A DNA stretch of 64,000 nt from Piscinibacter sp. XHJ-5 (lineage in GTDB: Bacteria; Pseudomonadota; Gammaproteobacteria; Burkholderiales; Burkholderiaceae_C): NCBI RefSeq assembly GCF_029855045.1, contig NZ_CP123228.1:3286001-3350000 (forward strand), read 5' to 3'. Positions 1 to 8,934 of this stretch are shown one piece after another. The notes beneath the pieces are model-generated. The model searched no databases. It saw only the letters and a list, made by a program, of their open reading frames with translations, and was not told the origin of the DNA. Position 1 is the first letter of the stretch. Each line of letters starts with the position of its first letter. The translations under genes were made by a program, and so were the position numbers.

Positions 1-794
1 TCACTCGGGCGTTTCACGAAATTCGGTTTCCTCTTGTCGGCCCAAGCCTGGACGCCCTCCGTGGCCGCAGCGGTGGCGTCCATCGGATCGCGCAGGGTGC
101 GTGACAGCTTCATGGCCGATTGCAGGTCCAGGTCGTCGCTTCTGAGAATGAGCTGCTTGGCCGCGCTGACACCCTCGGGGCTGTTGGCCGCGATCTGGCG
201 CGCGAGCCACAAGGTTTCATCCAGCAGGCGCGCATGCGGCACGACGAGCTCCGCAAAGCCGAAGGTGAAGGCCTCCCTGGCGGAGAACGTTCGGCCCGTC
301 AGAACGACCAGGTTCGCGCGACCGCGGCCCACCAGCCTCGGGAGTCGCACAGGGCCACCCGCGCCCGGGAACGCGCCGACCTTGCTCACTTCGGGCAACG
401 AAAAAGTGGCTTGGTCCGAAGCGACCCGGATGTCGCAGGCCAGCGCAAGCTCGAAAGAGCCGGCGATCGCAGGGCCGTTGACCATGGCGATCACGGGCGC
501 GCGGAACGCCTCGATCAGCTCGATGAATCGCAACACGGTGTCGCGCGCCTTCTGCGTTTGCTCGGGCGCGAGGAGGGCTCTTTCCTTCAGGTCCGCGCCC
601 GCACCGAAAGCCGAGCCTTCACCCGTGACGATGAGCACCCGGAGATCGCGCTTGTCCTTCAGGCTGATCAGGCAGGCTTCGAGGTCGTCTGCCATTTCCG
701 CGTTGATCGCGTTGCGGTGCCCCGGCCGGTTCATCGTCAGGACGCTGACGTGCGGATCCAGGTCCGTGACGCTGACTGTGTTCCAGCTGCTCAT
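1..794 (-). CDS. Enoyl-CoA hydratase/isomerase (crotonase), 3' end cut by window edge
   Basis: Crotonase-fold protein, expected to hydrate an enoyl-CoA in the catabolic operon. Read from an ATG at 794 it gives 264 codons without a stop, so only the last few residues are missing (family length about 260). Visible motifs are the oxyanion-hole segment GAGADLKE near residue 65, then SFELALACD near residue 115 and LPEVSKVGAFPGAGG near residue 135. Both glutamates that act as acid/base in true hydratases (in FELA and LPEV) are kept, which favours hydratase over isomerase. The start lies 1 bp after the thiolase-like gene's stop, so it is the distal gene seen of the leftward operon. The physiological substrate cannot be read from sequence. 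Confidence 0.85.
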   Translation of the reverse strand, partial: MSSWNTVSVTDLDPHVSVLTMNRPGHRNAINAEMADDLEACLISLKDKRDLRVLIVTGEGSAFGAGADLKERALLAPEQTQKARDTVLRFIELIEAFRAPVIAMVNGPAIAGSFELALACDIRVASDQATFSLPEVSKVGAFPGAGGPVRLPRLVGRGRANLVVLTGRTFSAREAFTFGFAELVVPHARLLDETLWLARQIAANSPEGVSAAKQLILRSDDLDLQSAMKLSRTLRDPMDATAAATEGVQAWADKRKPNFVKRPS

Positions 795-795
795 G

Positions 796-1968
796 CTAGG
801 CCGCCGTGCCCAGAACCATGACCATGTAGGCCGACATCACGAGTCCGCCGGCCTGCAGCAGGCAGTTGCGCGCACCCTGCACCTGGCGCTCCCCGCATTC
901 CCCGCGCAACTGGCGCACCGACTCGATCATCAGCGGCATGCCGAACATGCCGCCGTGGTTGAAAGACAGGCCGCCGCCCGAGGTGTTCATCGGGAATTCC
1001 CCGCCCGGCGCGACGCGTCCGCCTTGCACGAAGGCGCCGCTCTCGCCGCGGCCGCAGAAGCCCAGTTGCTCCAGGCCGATCAGCACGTTGATCGTGAATG
1101 CGTCGTAGATCTGCACGAGGTCGATGTCGTCACGGCGCAGGTCGGCACGCTCCAGCGCCAGCCGCCCCATGTCGGCGAGCACGCCGTTGTCGATCCAGTC
1201 GTCGGTGCCGAATGGCGTGGCGTGCTGGAGGTAGCGTTCGGCGAAGCCTTGCACCAGCACAGGCGGGCGGCGCAAATCGCGTGCGCGGTCGGCCCGCACC
1301 AGCACCACGGCGCCGGCGCTGTCGGTGACCTGGCAGATGTCGAGCTTGCGCAGCGGGTCGGCGACCAGCGGGGAGGCGAGGTAGTCCGCCATCGTCAGCG
1401 GCGCTTGGGCAACGGCGTTCGGGTTGAGCTGCGCCCAGCGCCGCGCCGCCAGCGCGACTTCGCCCAGGTCCTCTGCGCGCGTGCCGTGACGCTGCATGTG
1501 CAGGCGCGCCAGCATCGCGTAGAAGCCGATCGGACTCAGCATGCCATACGGGGCGACGAACTGGCCTGCCGGCATGCGGGCATCCTGGGCGTGACCCCCG
1601 CGCGAGCGGCTGCGGTCCAGGCGCTGCGTGCTGCCGTAGGTGATCAGCGCCACGTCGCACAGGCCGGCCTCCATCGCGGCCATCGCGTGAGCAACATGCG
1701 TGAGGTTCGATTGCCCGCCGACGACGGTGCTGTCGACATAGCGCGGGTGGAGCCCCATGTACTCGGTGACCAGCAGCCCCGCCGCGCGGTCGTCCCAGTG
1801 CGCGAACACGGCGTCGATGTCGGCGGCCCTCAGCCCCGCGTCGAGGATCGCCTGCCGCGCGGCTTCGCATTGCAGCGACAAGGCGGTGTCGCCCGGCTGT
1901 GCCTTGCCCATGCCCGCTTCGCCGACGCCGGCGATGGCGTAGCGTCCGCCCAGATCCTTGGGGTCCAT
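796..1968 (-). CDS. Thiolase-like protein of the SCP-x type lacking the catalytic cysteines
   Basis: A 390-residue protein with the thiolase fold as seen in sterol-carrier-protein-x type acetyl-CoA acetyltransferases. At the place of the nucleophilic cysteine it has GGQSN (residues 84-88, serine instead of cysteine). The C-terminal CxGGG segment reads LLQAGGLVMS, again without the usual cysteine. The histidine segment FNHGGMFG is present near residue 335. Family knowledge: cysteine-less SCP-x relatives such as Ltp2 are retro-aldolases that need a DUF35 partner, and a DUF35 gene lies two genes upstream. It may therefore cleave a beta-hydroxyacyl-CoA rather than do thiolysis. It sits 1 bp from both neighbours in the operon. 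Family assignment is sure, the reaction is inferred. Confidence 0.8.
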   Translation of the reverse strand: MDPKDLGGRYAIAGVGEAGMGKAQPGDTALSLQCEAARQAILDAGLRAADIDAVFAHWDDRAAGLLVTEYMGLHPRYVDSTVVGGQSNLTHVAHAMAAMEAGLCDVALITYGSTQRLDRSRSRGGHAQDARMPAGQFVAPYGMLSPIGFYAMLARLHMQRHGTRAEDLGEVALAARRWAQLNPNAVAQAPLTMADYLASPLVADPLRKLDICQVTDSAGAVVLVRADRARDLRRPPVLVQGFAERYLQHATPFGTDDWIDNGVLADMGRLALERADLRRDDIDLVQIYDAFTINVLIGLEQLGFCGRGESGAFVQGGRVAPGGEFPMNTSGGGLSFNHGGMFGMPLMIESVRQLRGECGERQVQGARNCLLQAGGLVMSAYMVMVLGTAA

Positions 1969-1969
1969 G

Positions 1970-3514
1970 TCAGGCCCGCGCCGATGCGGCCGTGAGTTGC
2001 GCGCGCACGTCCTTCTTCAGCACCTTGCCGACCGGGCTGCGCGGGAGCGTGGGCCAGAACTCGACCTGCTTCGGCGTCTTCAGGCTGCCGAAGCGCTTGC
2101 GGCACAGGTCGACGATCTCGTCTGCCGTCGCGCTGCAGCCGGGCTTGAGCTCGATCACCGCGGTCAGGCGCTCGCCCCAGTCGGCGTCGGGGATGCCGAC
2201 CACGGCGCAGTCCTGCACCGCGGGGTGCCCCCAGATCACCTGCTCGATCTCGCTCGGGTAGATGTTGAATCCGCCGGAGATGACCATGTCCTTCTTGCGA
2301 TCGACGATGTACAGGTAGCCGTTCTCGTCGAACACGCCGATGTCGCCGGTGTGGTGCCAGCCGAAGGCGCGCGCCTCGGCGGTGGCCTGCGGGTTGTTGT
2401 AGTAGCCGGGCGAAACCAGGTCGCCGCGGGCGACGATCTCGCCGCGCTCGCCGGTGGGCACGATGTTGCCGTCGTCGTCCATCAGCGCCACCTCACAGGC
2501 ACCGGAAGGGCGGCCGGCGGAGGCGAGGTGCTTGTCGAGGTCGGCGTCGTTGTGCACGAAGTGGTCCTTGCGCGACAGGCAGGTGATGACCCCGGGCACC
2601 TCCGACTGGCCGTAGCTCTGCATGAACACCTGGCCCCAGCGGGCGAGGCCCTCGCGCAGCTTGTCGACCGACATCGGCGCGGCGCCGTACAGCACGTACT
2701 CGAGCGACGAGCAGTCGCGCGTCGCCACATCGGGATGGGCGAGCAGGCGGTAGATCATCGTGGGCGGCAGGAAGATGTGCGTCACCCGCTCGCGCTCGAT
2801 CGCCTCCAGGATCACGCCCGGGTCGGCAGACGGGGCGATCACGTTGCGCGCGCCGAAGCGTGCCAGCGCGACCATCGTCGCGCCTGCCGCATGCGTGAGC
2901 GGCGCGACGACCAGGTGCACCGGGTCCTTGCGCGGCGGCGTGAACTGGTTGGCGATGCGGTACGCCGTCTCGAGCGATCGGTGGCTCTGCATGATGGCCT
3001 TCGGACGGCCGGTGGTGCCGCCGGACGACTTGATGAGCGCGATGTCGTCGGGTTCACGCCGCACGGTCACGCGTTCGCCGGCAAAGTCCTTGAGCCATTG
3101 CACGATGCAGTGGCCGTTGCGTTCCAGCGGTTCGGTCAAACCGATGACGCGCTTGAGGGTCGGAATCTCGCTCTTCAGGCGTTCGAGATGCGGGGCGTAC
3201 TGCTCGTGGCAGATCAACACCGCGACCTCGCAGAACTTGGCGAACCAGACGATGTCCTCGATGGGATCGCGCGCATTGAGCGGCACGAAGACGGCGCCGC
3301 TGCGCATCACGCCCAGCATCGCCGGCAACACCATCGGGTGGTTGGGCGAGAGCACGGCCACATGGGTGCCGGGCTTCACGTCGCGCACCAGGGCGGCGGC
3401 GACGGCGTGTGACGCGTCGGCCGCTTCACGGTAGCTGAGCCGCACGTCGCCGCCTTGGACGAAGGTGCGGTCCGGAAATGCCGTGGCGCCGGCGTCGAAT
3501 GAATCGATGATCAT
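1970..3514 (-). CDS. AMP-dependent acyl-CoA ligase
   Basis: ATP-dependent CoA ligase of 514 residues that activates a carboxylic acid to its CoA thioester. The P-loop-like motif SSGGTTGRPK is at residues 163-172, the HTGDIGVFDENGYLYIVDRK region marks the hinge, and PRSPVGKVLKK at the C-terminus contains the usual catalytic lysine. The reading frame is open another 63 codons upstream, but that part has no family similarity, so the ATG at 3514 is taken. It starts 25 bp after the DUF35 gene and runs into the thiolase-like gene, within one operon. It resembles medium-chain or aromatic acyl-CoA ligases; the substrate is unknown. Confidence 0.88.
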   Translation of the reverse strand: MIIDSFDAGATAFPDRTFVQGGDVRLSYREAADASHAVAAALVRDVKPGTHVAVLSPNHPMVLPAMLGVMRSGAVFVPLNARDPIEDIVWFAKFCEVAVLICHEQYAPHLERLKSEIPTLKRVIGLTEPLERNGHCIVQWLKDFAGERVTVRREPDDIALIKSSGGTTGRPKAIMQSHRSLETAYRIANQFTPPRKDPVHLVVAPLTHAAGATMVALARFGARNVIAPSADPGVILEAIERERVTHIFLPPTMIYRLLAHPDVATRDCSSLEYVLYGAAPMSVDKLREGLARWGQVFMQSYGQSEVPGVITCLSRKDHFVHNDADLDKHLASAGRPSGACEVALMDDDGNIVPTGERGEIVARGDLVSPGYYNNPQATAEARAFGWHHTGDIGVFDENGYLYIVDRKKDMVISGGFNIYPSEIEQVIWGHPAVQDCAVVGIPDADWGERLTAVIELKPGCSATADEIVDLCRKRFGSLKTPKQVEFWPTLPRSPVGKVLKKDVRAQLTAASARA

Positions 3515-3539
3515 GTTGTCTCCAATGTCTGTAGTGGGG

Positions 3540-3959
3540 TCAAGCGCCGTCCGCGAGCCGGAACATCGGCAGCGCGATCTCGTCGCTGATGCGTTCGAAG
3601 CACACCTGCACCCGCGCGCCGACGGAAAGGCGATCGAGGTCCGAATCGACGACGCCTGCCAGCAGGCGCACGCCCTCGTCGAGCTCGACCATCGCGATCG
3701 CATACGGCACGCGCGACTCGAACGCGGGATGCGCAGCGACGTGGCACACCGTGTAGGTGTAGACCCGTCCGCGGCCGCTGGCCTGCACCCACTCGATCTG
3801 GTCGGACAGGCATTGGGTGCAAAAGGGGCGCGGATAGAACTGGTGCCGCGCGCAGGCGGGGCAGTGCTGGATCTCGAGCCGGCCTTCGAGCGCCGCGCGC
3901 CAATAGCGCGCGGTCTCGGCGGTGGCGATCGGCTGCGGTCTCGTGGGTGATGCGTTCAC
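3540..3959 (-). CDS. DUF35 OB-fold / Zn-ribbon protein
   Basis: A small protein (139 residues from this start) with an N-terminal rubredoxin-like zinc ribbon (CPAC then CTQC) followed by an OB-fold (VYTYTVCHVAAHPAFE region). Such proteins pair with thiolase-like or hydratase partners and bind acyl-CoA. Here the likely partner is the thiolase-like gene at 796-1968 in the same operon. Two GTG starts are possible. The one at 3959 has an AGGA about 8 bases upstream and is preferred; the one at 3980 lies inside the preceding gene and would overlap its stop. No enzymatic activity is expected by itself. Confidence 0.85.
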   Translation of the reverse strand: MNASPTRPQPIATAETARYWRAALEGRLEIQHCPACARHQFYPRPFCTQCLSDQIEWVQASGRGRVYTYTVCHVAAHPAFESRVPYAIAMVELDEGVRLLAGVVDSDLDRLSVGARVQVCFERISDEIALPMFRLADGA

Positions 3960-3969
3960 GGGGTGATCC

Positions 3970-5469
3970 TCAGTTCGCACTCAGCGAGAAGCCGCGGCCC
4001 GACACCTGCACCCGGGCCTTGCGGCGGCGCTTGGCCAGGTCGGCCACGAGGTCGACGACCGGGTGGTGGACGCTGAAGCTGTCGCCCGTCGCCGTCGGCC
4101 CGAGGCCGTCGATCTTCTCGTCGCCATACATGTAGCGCAGCAGCAGCTCGTCGTCGCCGAGGTTCTTGTAGCGCTGGCGCAGCTTCGGCAGCACCGGGGC
4201 CAGGACGGGCGGGGTCATGGCGACATCCTGCGAGCCATTCGTCAGGATCCGATCCTTGACGTTCGGATCGACCGGCAGCGGCAGGGTGCCGAAATAGCCG
4301 CAGACGTACTTCTTCACTTCGTCCGGCACCACCTTGTAGCGCTCGCCGTTGAGCACGTTCATCACCGCCTGCGCCGAGACGATGGCGGGATAGGGCGTGA
4401 CCATGATCGGCGAGCCGAGCTCCACACGCACCCTCCCGATCTCTTCCAGCACCGCAGGCAGCTTGTCGGCGATGCCGGCGAGCTTGAGTTGCGACTCGAG
4501 ATTGCTCATTGCGCCGCCCGCGTACTGGGTGATGTAGTGACTGGGCTCGTACTCGGCGGGCACGCCGACCGGTTGGCGCTCCCGTTCGGCCAGCGCGCCG
4601 AGGTATCCGCCCACCTCGTCGAGCAGCGCGTCGTCCACCACCACGTCGAAGCCGATCTCGCGCAGGTTGCGCGCGATCATCTGGCTGGCCGGCAGCGAGT
4701 TGCCGTTGGCCATCGGGTCCACGGCCGTCAGGATGCTGTCGGCGCCATGCACCGCAGCCTCGATCGCGAGCCACGGGCCGAGGCCGGTCAGACAGTGCGT
4801 GTTGAATTCGAGGCGCTTGTTGCCGATCGCCTGCTTCATCGCCGGCACGAGCGTGCGCACCCGATCGATCGTGAGAATGCCCGCTGCATCGGCGAGCGTG
4901 ACGGTCTGCACGCCGAAACGCTCCACGGCTTCACGAGCCTTGCTCGCGTACAGGGCATCGTCATAGCCGGGGGCGATGTTGTAGCCGAGCAGGAGGGTCA
5001 CGTCGGCGCCGAGCCGGCGCGCCGTGGCGATGCTGGAGGCGAGGTTGTCGTTGCACAGCAGGGCATCGAAGAGGCCGATCTCCCGGATGCCGTTGGCGAT
5101 CTGCCGCTCGACGAAGAGGTCGGTGACGTCATCGGCCACCGGGGAGAAGCCGCGCATCAGGTTGCTGCGGATGGCGGCGCGCAGCGGGGTGCGGGTCATC
5201 CGCTCGCGCAGCAGGCGGATGCGCTCGAACGGGTCCTGGTTCAGGAACAGCACGCTCGCATCGAACTGGACCAGCGCGATCGCCTGGATCGAGACGAAGC
5301 CGGCCCTGTCCATGCGCTCTGCGATCGGCAGCATGTCCTCGGTGCGCATGCGGGTGGCCCACAGGCATTGCTGCCCGTCGCGCAAGGTGTCGTCGGTGAG
5401 GTGGATCGTGCGGCGCTTGCCGGTGCGCGCGGTTTCCGCGGCGACGAGTTGTCTGAGATGGTCGAGCAT
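3970..5469 (-). CDS. Pyruvate-carboxylase-type (HMGL-like) carboxyltransferase subunit, altered metal site
   Basis: A 499-residue TIM-barrel protein related to the carboxyltransferase part of pyruvate carboxylase (PycB) and oxaloacetate decarboxylase alpha. The N-terminal motif DTLRDGQQ (residues 27-34) followed by LWATRMRTEDM is typical. In that family a carbamylated lysine (KDMAG) and two histidines (HTHDT) hold the metal. Here the lysine position is alanine (LADAAG, A193) and the HxH is NTH (N223, H225). It lacks a fused biotin domain, so it must use the carrier proteins encoded nearby. It lies 4 bp after its degenerate paralogue. It probably transfers carboxyl groups to or from a non-pyruvate acceptor, or has a changed mechanism. 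Confidence 0.75.
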   Translation of the reverse strand: MLDHLRQLVAAETARTGKRRTIHLTDDTLRDGQQCLWATRMRTEDMLPIAERMDRAGFVSIQAIALVQFDASVLFLNQDPFERIRLLRERMTRTPLRAAIRSNLMRGFSPVADDVTDLFVERQIANGIREIGLFDALLCNDNLASSIATARRLGADVTLLLGYNIAPGYDDALYASKAREAVERFGVQTVTLADAAGILTIDRVRTLVPAMKQAIGNKRLEFNTHCLTGLGPWLAIEAAVHGADSILTAVDPMANGNSLPASQMIARNLREIGFDVVVDDALLDEVGGYLGALAERERQPVGVPAEYEPSHYITQYAGGAMSNLESQLKLAGIADKLPAVLEEIGRVRVELGSPIMVTPYPAIVSAQAVMNVLNGERYKVVPDEVKKYVCGYFGTLPLPVDPNVKDRILTNGSQDVAMTPPVLAPVLPKLRQRYKNLGDDELLLRYMYGDEKIDGLGPTATGDSFSVHHPVVDLVADLAKRRRKARVQVSGRGFSLSAN

Positions 5470-5473
5470 GGCT

Positions 5474-6910
5474 TCAGCCCTCCGTGCCTTGAATTTCGAT
5501 CGCGACGCCCGGGCCGGTCACGCCGAGCTGCGCGTAGCGCGCGGCGCGTGACGTGAGCCCGGCGAGCAGTGCGTCCGCTGGTGTCGTGGGGACATAGCGC
5601 AGCGCTTCGGGCGAAGCCGGCGCGGGCAGCGCTTCGGGCGCGACGCCGCAGGCCTGCGCGATCACCAGCGCGACGTCGCTCGCCACCGGCGGCGCTGCTG
5701 ATGGCGACGGCGTCTTCGGCAATGCACCGACCCGTTGCGCCAGCCGGGCATCGACCGGGCCCGACGTCGCGCCGTGGACCTGCTGCAAGGCTCGGCGCAC
5801 GCCAGGCCGGATCTCGGCATAGCAGGCCATCCCCTGCAGATGCATCAGCGCCTGTTCGGCAATCGGCCGCGCAAAGGGGGCCAGCATCGGCGGCGCGCCG
5901 ACGTCGCTGCGCACACGGGCGCACTCGTTGGCGAATTCGTGCAGCCTGTGCGTCAGCCCCAGATCGGCCAGCCGTTGCATGGCCTGCGCCGCCACGTCAC
6001 CAGGCAGCTGGTGCGCGTAGGGCGCGAGGTCGAAGACCCAGGCGCGGGCGCCCTCGAAGCCGTGGCGATCGGCCATCTCGGCGAGCAGCCGGTCGGCTTC
6101 ACCGACGGCGTGCAGGCGCTGCTTGCTGACCGGTGCACCCAAGGCCAGCAGCCGCAGCGACTTCAGCAGCGTGCCGAGCGCCGGCACCGACGCGCCGTTG
6201 GCCAGGGGCGCGAACGCGGTGTCGAGGCCGTCGATGCCGATGCGAACCGCTTCCAACGCGACCATCGGACCGAGCGCCGTCTGGCAGCGCAGGTGCAGAT
6301 CGAGCGGCGTCGTGAGTAGCCCGGCTCGCAGTGCAGGCAGCAGGGTGGCCAGCCGGTCCGTGGTCAGCAAGCCCGCCTCGTCGCGCAGCATCACGCGGGT
6401 GGCGCCTGCCTCGGCCAAAGCGGAGGCCTGGGCCCGCAACTCATCGTCGCTGCGCTCCGGCATGAACGGCAGCGCAGCGATCGTCGTCAGGCCGAGCGCC
6501 TTGGCCGCCTTCAGCACCGGTGCGATGCGATCGATCGCCAGCAGCGGGTCGATCAGCACGATCTCGGAAACGCCACGCTGCGCCAACTCGCGCAGCCACA
6601 GCGTCGCCACTTCTGTCGTGATCACGTCGCAGCCGCGCTTGCCGTGCTCCGTCAACAGCGACACCGCCGCGCGCAGCGCGACGCCGGGGCAGCGTTCGCG
6701 CAGCAGCTCGATGCGCTGCCAGGGGTTCTCCCCACGCGCCACGCATTGCTGCAGTGTGGCCGGTGAGGCGACCTCGATCGCCGCGGGACCGGTGGCGGCC
6801 AGTCGGGTGGCGACGGCCAGCATCATCGGCGTCGTCATGCCGCCGGCCCAGCGTGCGCTCTGGCCGTCCGTCAGGCTGACGTCGGTGTAGCGCATTGCCG
6901 CCGCGCTCAT
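5474..6910 (-). CDS. Divergent paralogue of the HMGL-like carboxyltransferase
   Basis: A 478-residue protein recognisably of the same fold and length as its neighbour at 3970-5469, but with the active-site signatures eroded: DVSLTDGQS replaces DTLRDGQQ (arginine to threonine), VMLRDEAG (R176) replaces the KDMAG lysine segment, and LHLRCQTA (residues 205-212) has no histidine at the metal-binding place. Alanine/proline-rich sequence follows near residue 400. It starts inside the end of the biotin carboxylase gene (ATGA overlap), so the two are translationally coupled. It may be a structural or regulatory half of a heteromeric carboxyltransferase. I see no frameshift or stop, so it is not treated as a pseudogene. 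Confidence 0.65.
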   Translation of the reverse strand: MSAAAMRYTDVSLTDGQSARWAGGMTTPMMLAVATRLAATGPAAIEVASPATLQQCVARGENPWQRIELLRERCPGVALRAAVSLLTEHGKRGCDVITTEVATLWLRELAQRGVSEIVLIDPLLAIDRIAPVLKAAKALGLTTIAALPFMPERSDDELRAQASALAEAGATRVMLRDEAGLLTTDRLATLLPALRAGLLTTPLDLHLRCQTALGPMVALEAVRIGIDGLDTAFAPLANGASVPALGTLLKSLRLLALGAPVSKQRLHAVGEADRLLAEMADRHGFEGARAWVFDLAPYAHQLPGDVAAQAMQRLADLGLTHRLHEFANECARVRSDVGAPPMLAPFARPIAEQALMHLQGMACYAEIRPGVRRALQQVHGATSGPVDARLAQRVGALPKTPSPSAAPPVASDVALVIAQACGVAPEALPAPASPEALRYVPTTPADALLAGLTSRAARYAQLGVTGPGVAIEIQGTEG

Positions 6911-8346
6911 GGCTGCACCCCTGCGGCAGCCTGTGCATTCTTGGCCGCCTTCTGCGTCGCCTTGCGCTGCGGCAGGAAGGTCTCTTCGACCCAGCGTGTC
7001 GTCACGCGGCCGTTCACGAAGTCCTCGTGGGCGAGCACCGAGTCATGGAACGGTGCCGTCGTGGTCGGCCCTTCGACGTGCAGCCCGGCGAGGGCTTTGC
7101 GCATCCGCGCGATGGCTTGCTCGCGCGTGGCCGCGTGCACGATCAGCTTGCCGAGCAGCGAGTCGTAGTAGGGCGGCACGGTGTAGCCGGAATAGCAGTG
7201 CGAATCGACGCGCACGCCCTCGCCGGTGGGCACCTCCCAGCGCGAGATCAGCCCCGGGCGCGGCAGGAAGTTCCGGTCCGGGTCCTCGGCGTTGATGCGG
7301 CATTCGATCGAGTGGCCCTGCAGCCGCACGTCGGCCTGCGTGAACGACAGCGGCAGTCCGGCCGCGACGCGGATCTGCTCGGCCACCAGGTCGAAGCCGG
7401 TGATCATCTCGGTCACCGGGTGCTCGACCTGGATGCGCGTGTTCATCTCGAGGAAGAAGTAGCGGTTGTCGCGCTGGTCGACCACGAACTCGATCGTTCC
7501 GGCGCCGCAGTAGTCGGCGTTGCGCGTCAGGCTCACCGCGCACTCGCCCATGGCGCGGCGCATGGCCTCATCGACGGCGGGCGAGGGCGCCTCCTCGATC
7601 AGCTTCTGGTGGCGTCGCTGCGTGGAGCACTCGCGCTCGCCCAGGTAGACCACGTTGCCGTGGGCGTCGGCCATCACCTGGATCTCGATGTGGCGCGCGT
7701 GCTCGATGAACTTCTCCATGTACAGCGTGGCGTCGCCGAACGCGGACTTCGCTTCGTTGGCGGCCGAGCTCATCAGCGATTCGAGCTCGCTTTCGTCGCG
7801 GACGATGCGCATGCCGCGGCCGCCGCCGCCGGCGGTCGCCTTGATGAGCACCGGGTAGCCGATCTCGGCACCGACGCGCTGCGCATGCGCCACGTCGGTC
7901 AGGGCGCCCGAGCCCGGCACGCGGGGGACTCCGGCCTTCTCGGCCAGGCTGACCGCGGTGATCTTGTCGCCCATCGCGTCGATGGCGGCGGCGGAGGGGC
8001 CGACGAACACCAGCCCAGCCTCGACGCAGGCGCGCACGAACGACGAGCGCTCCGACAGGAAGCCGTAGCCGGGGTGCACCGCGTCGCAGCCACTCGAAAG
8101 TGCCGCGTCGACGATCTTGTCGGCGCGCAGATAGCTTTCCGAGGCGAGCGGCGGGCCGAGCACGATCACCTGGTCGGCCATCTTCGCGGCGAGCGTGTCG
8201 GTGTCGGCTTCGGAGACGCCGACGACCGCTTCGATGCCCAGGCTGTGGCAGGCGCGGATGACTCGGACGGCGATTTCGCCCCGATTGGCCACGAAGAGAC
8301 GCCGGATGTCGCGCTTCGCGACGGGAGTGGGGTTATTCCTGCTCAT
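6907..8346 (-). CDS. accC: Biotin carboxylase subunit
   Basis: ATP-grasp enzyme of 479 residues that carboxylates biotin on a carrier protein with ATP and bicarbonate. It starts with the biotin carboxylase N-domain (RRLFVANRGEIAVRVIRAC), followed by the ATP-binding glycine loop ATAGGGGRGMR near residue 165, EKFIEHARHIEIQV, GERECSTQRRHQKLIEEAPS and the FLEMNTRIQVEHPVTE active-site segment. The ATG at 8346 is preceded by AAGGAGG, which decides the start against a longer open frame. It is the only biotin carboxylase in the window, between accB and two carboxyltransferase genes, so it probably serves all carboxyltransferases of both operons. A separate housekeeping accC may exist elsewhere; this copy looks pathway-specific. 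Confidence 0.92.
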   Translation of the reverse strand: MSRNNPTPVAKRDIRRLFVANRGEIAVRVIRACHSLGIEAVVGVSEADTDTLAAKMADQVIVLGPPLASESYLRADKIVDAALSSGCDAVHPGYGFLSERSSFVRACVEAGLVFVGPSAAAIDAMGDKITAVSLAEKAGVPRVPGSGALTDVAHAQRVGAEIGYPVLIKATAGGGGRGMRIVRDESELESLMSSAANEAKSAFGDATLYMEKFIEHARHIEIQVMADAHGNVVYLGERECSTQRRHQKLIEEAPSPAVDEAMRRAMGECAVSLTRNADYCGAGTIEFVVDQRDNRYFFLEMNTRIQVEHPVTEMITGFDLVAEQIRVAAGLPLSFTQADVRLQGHSIECRINAEDPDRNFLPRPGLISRWEVPTGEGVRVDSHCYSGYTVPPYYDSLLGKLIVHAATREQAIARMRKALAGLHVEGPTTTAPFHDSVLAHEDFVNGRVTTRWVEETFLPQRKATQKAAKNAQAAAGVQP

Positions 8347-8348
8347 GG

Positions 8349-8840
8349 TCAGGCCTCCTTCGACGGGTTGATCAGAAGGACGATCTGGTCGTGCTGCACC
8401 GGCTTGCCGTTGTCGACCAGGATGCGCTCGACCGTGCCCGCGACCCCCGCCTTGACCGAATTGAACATCTTCATCACCTCGACCAGGCACACCGTGTCGC
8501 CGGCCTGCACCGCGCCGCCCACGGTCACGAAAGCCGGCTGATCCGGGCTCGGGCGCAGATAGAAGGTGCCGACCATCGGAGCGCGCACCGCGACCAGGCC
8601 CTCGGGCACCTCTTGAAGGACTTCCGGCGCGGCCGCCGGGGCAGCCGCAACGGCGGCTTGGGCGGGCTCGACCGACCGGGCAGCCGGCGTCTGCGGCGCC
8701 CGTTCAGGCGCGAAAGACGAGGCTCCGGGCTTGCGGGCGTGGAGCTCGAACTCGCCGACCGTGACGTCCAGGGATTCGAGGTGTTCGGCGCTGTCGAGGA
8801 TCTCGAGGATGCGCCGGACGTCGGCATGGGAAAGGGACAT
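8349..8840 (-). CDS. accB: Biotin carboxyl carrier protein, AccB type
   Basis: A 163-residue carrier protein. Residues 1-35 form the AccB N-terminal segment (VRRILEILDSAEHLESLDV), residues 36-80 are an alanine/proline-rich linker, and residues 85-160 form the biotinyl domain with the biotinylation motif EVMKM (Lys124). The ATG at 8840 is chosen because AccB homology begins there; the frame is open a little further upstream into the promoter region. It is the first gene of the leftward operon and is followed 2 bp later by accC. It carries activated CO2 from the biotin carboxylase to a carboxyltransferase in the cytoplasm. Confidence 0.9.
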   Translation of the reverse strand: MSLSHADVRRILEILDSAEHLESLDVTVGEFELHARKPGASSFAPERAPQTPAARSVEPAQAAVAAAPAAAPEVLQEVPEGLVAVRAPMVGTFYLRPSPDQPAFVTVGGAVQAGDTVCLVEVMKMFNSVKAGVAGTVERILVDNGKPVQHDQIVLLINPSKEA

Positions 8841-8904
8841 GGCTTGTCTCCGGTTGAGCGGAAGTCTCCGCCTCTGGGCGCAGCCCCTCGGCTGCAATGA
8901 CTTC

Positions 8905-8934
8905 ATTAAAACATGAGCAAAAGAAGATTGTCAA
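8905..8934 (-). promoter_or_regulatory. Predicted promoter of the leftward accB operon
   Basis: On the minus strand a perfect TTGACA (plus positions 8929-8934) and a TTTAAT (8905-8910) are separated by 18 bases, a good sigma-70 pattern 65 bp before the accB start. The -35 box lies inside the inverted repeat at 8926-8939, so occupancy of that repeat would block it. Confidence 0.6.

Noticed and set aside
34..1995. 653-codon plus-strand frame opposite the crotonase and thiolase-like genes
   Set aside because: No family resemblance; both minus-strand genes have clear motifs and correct lengths.
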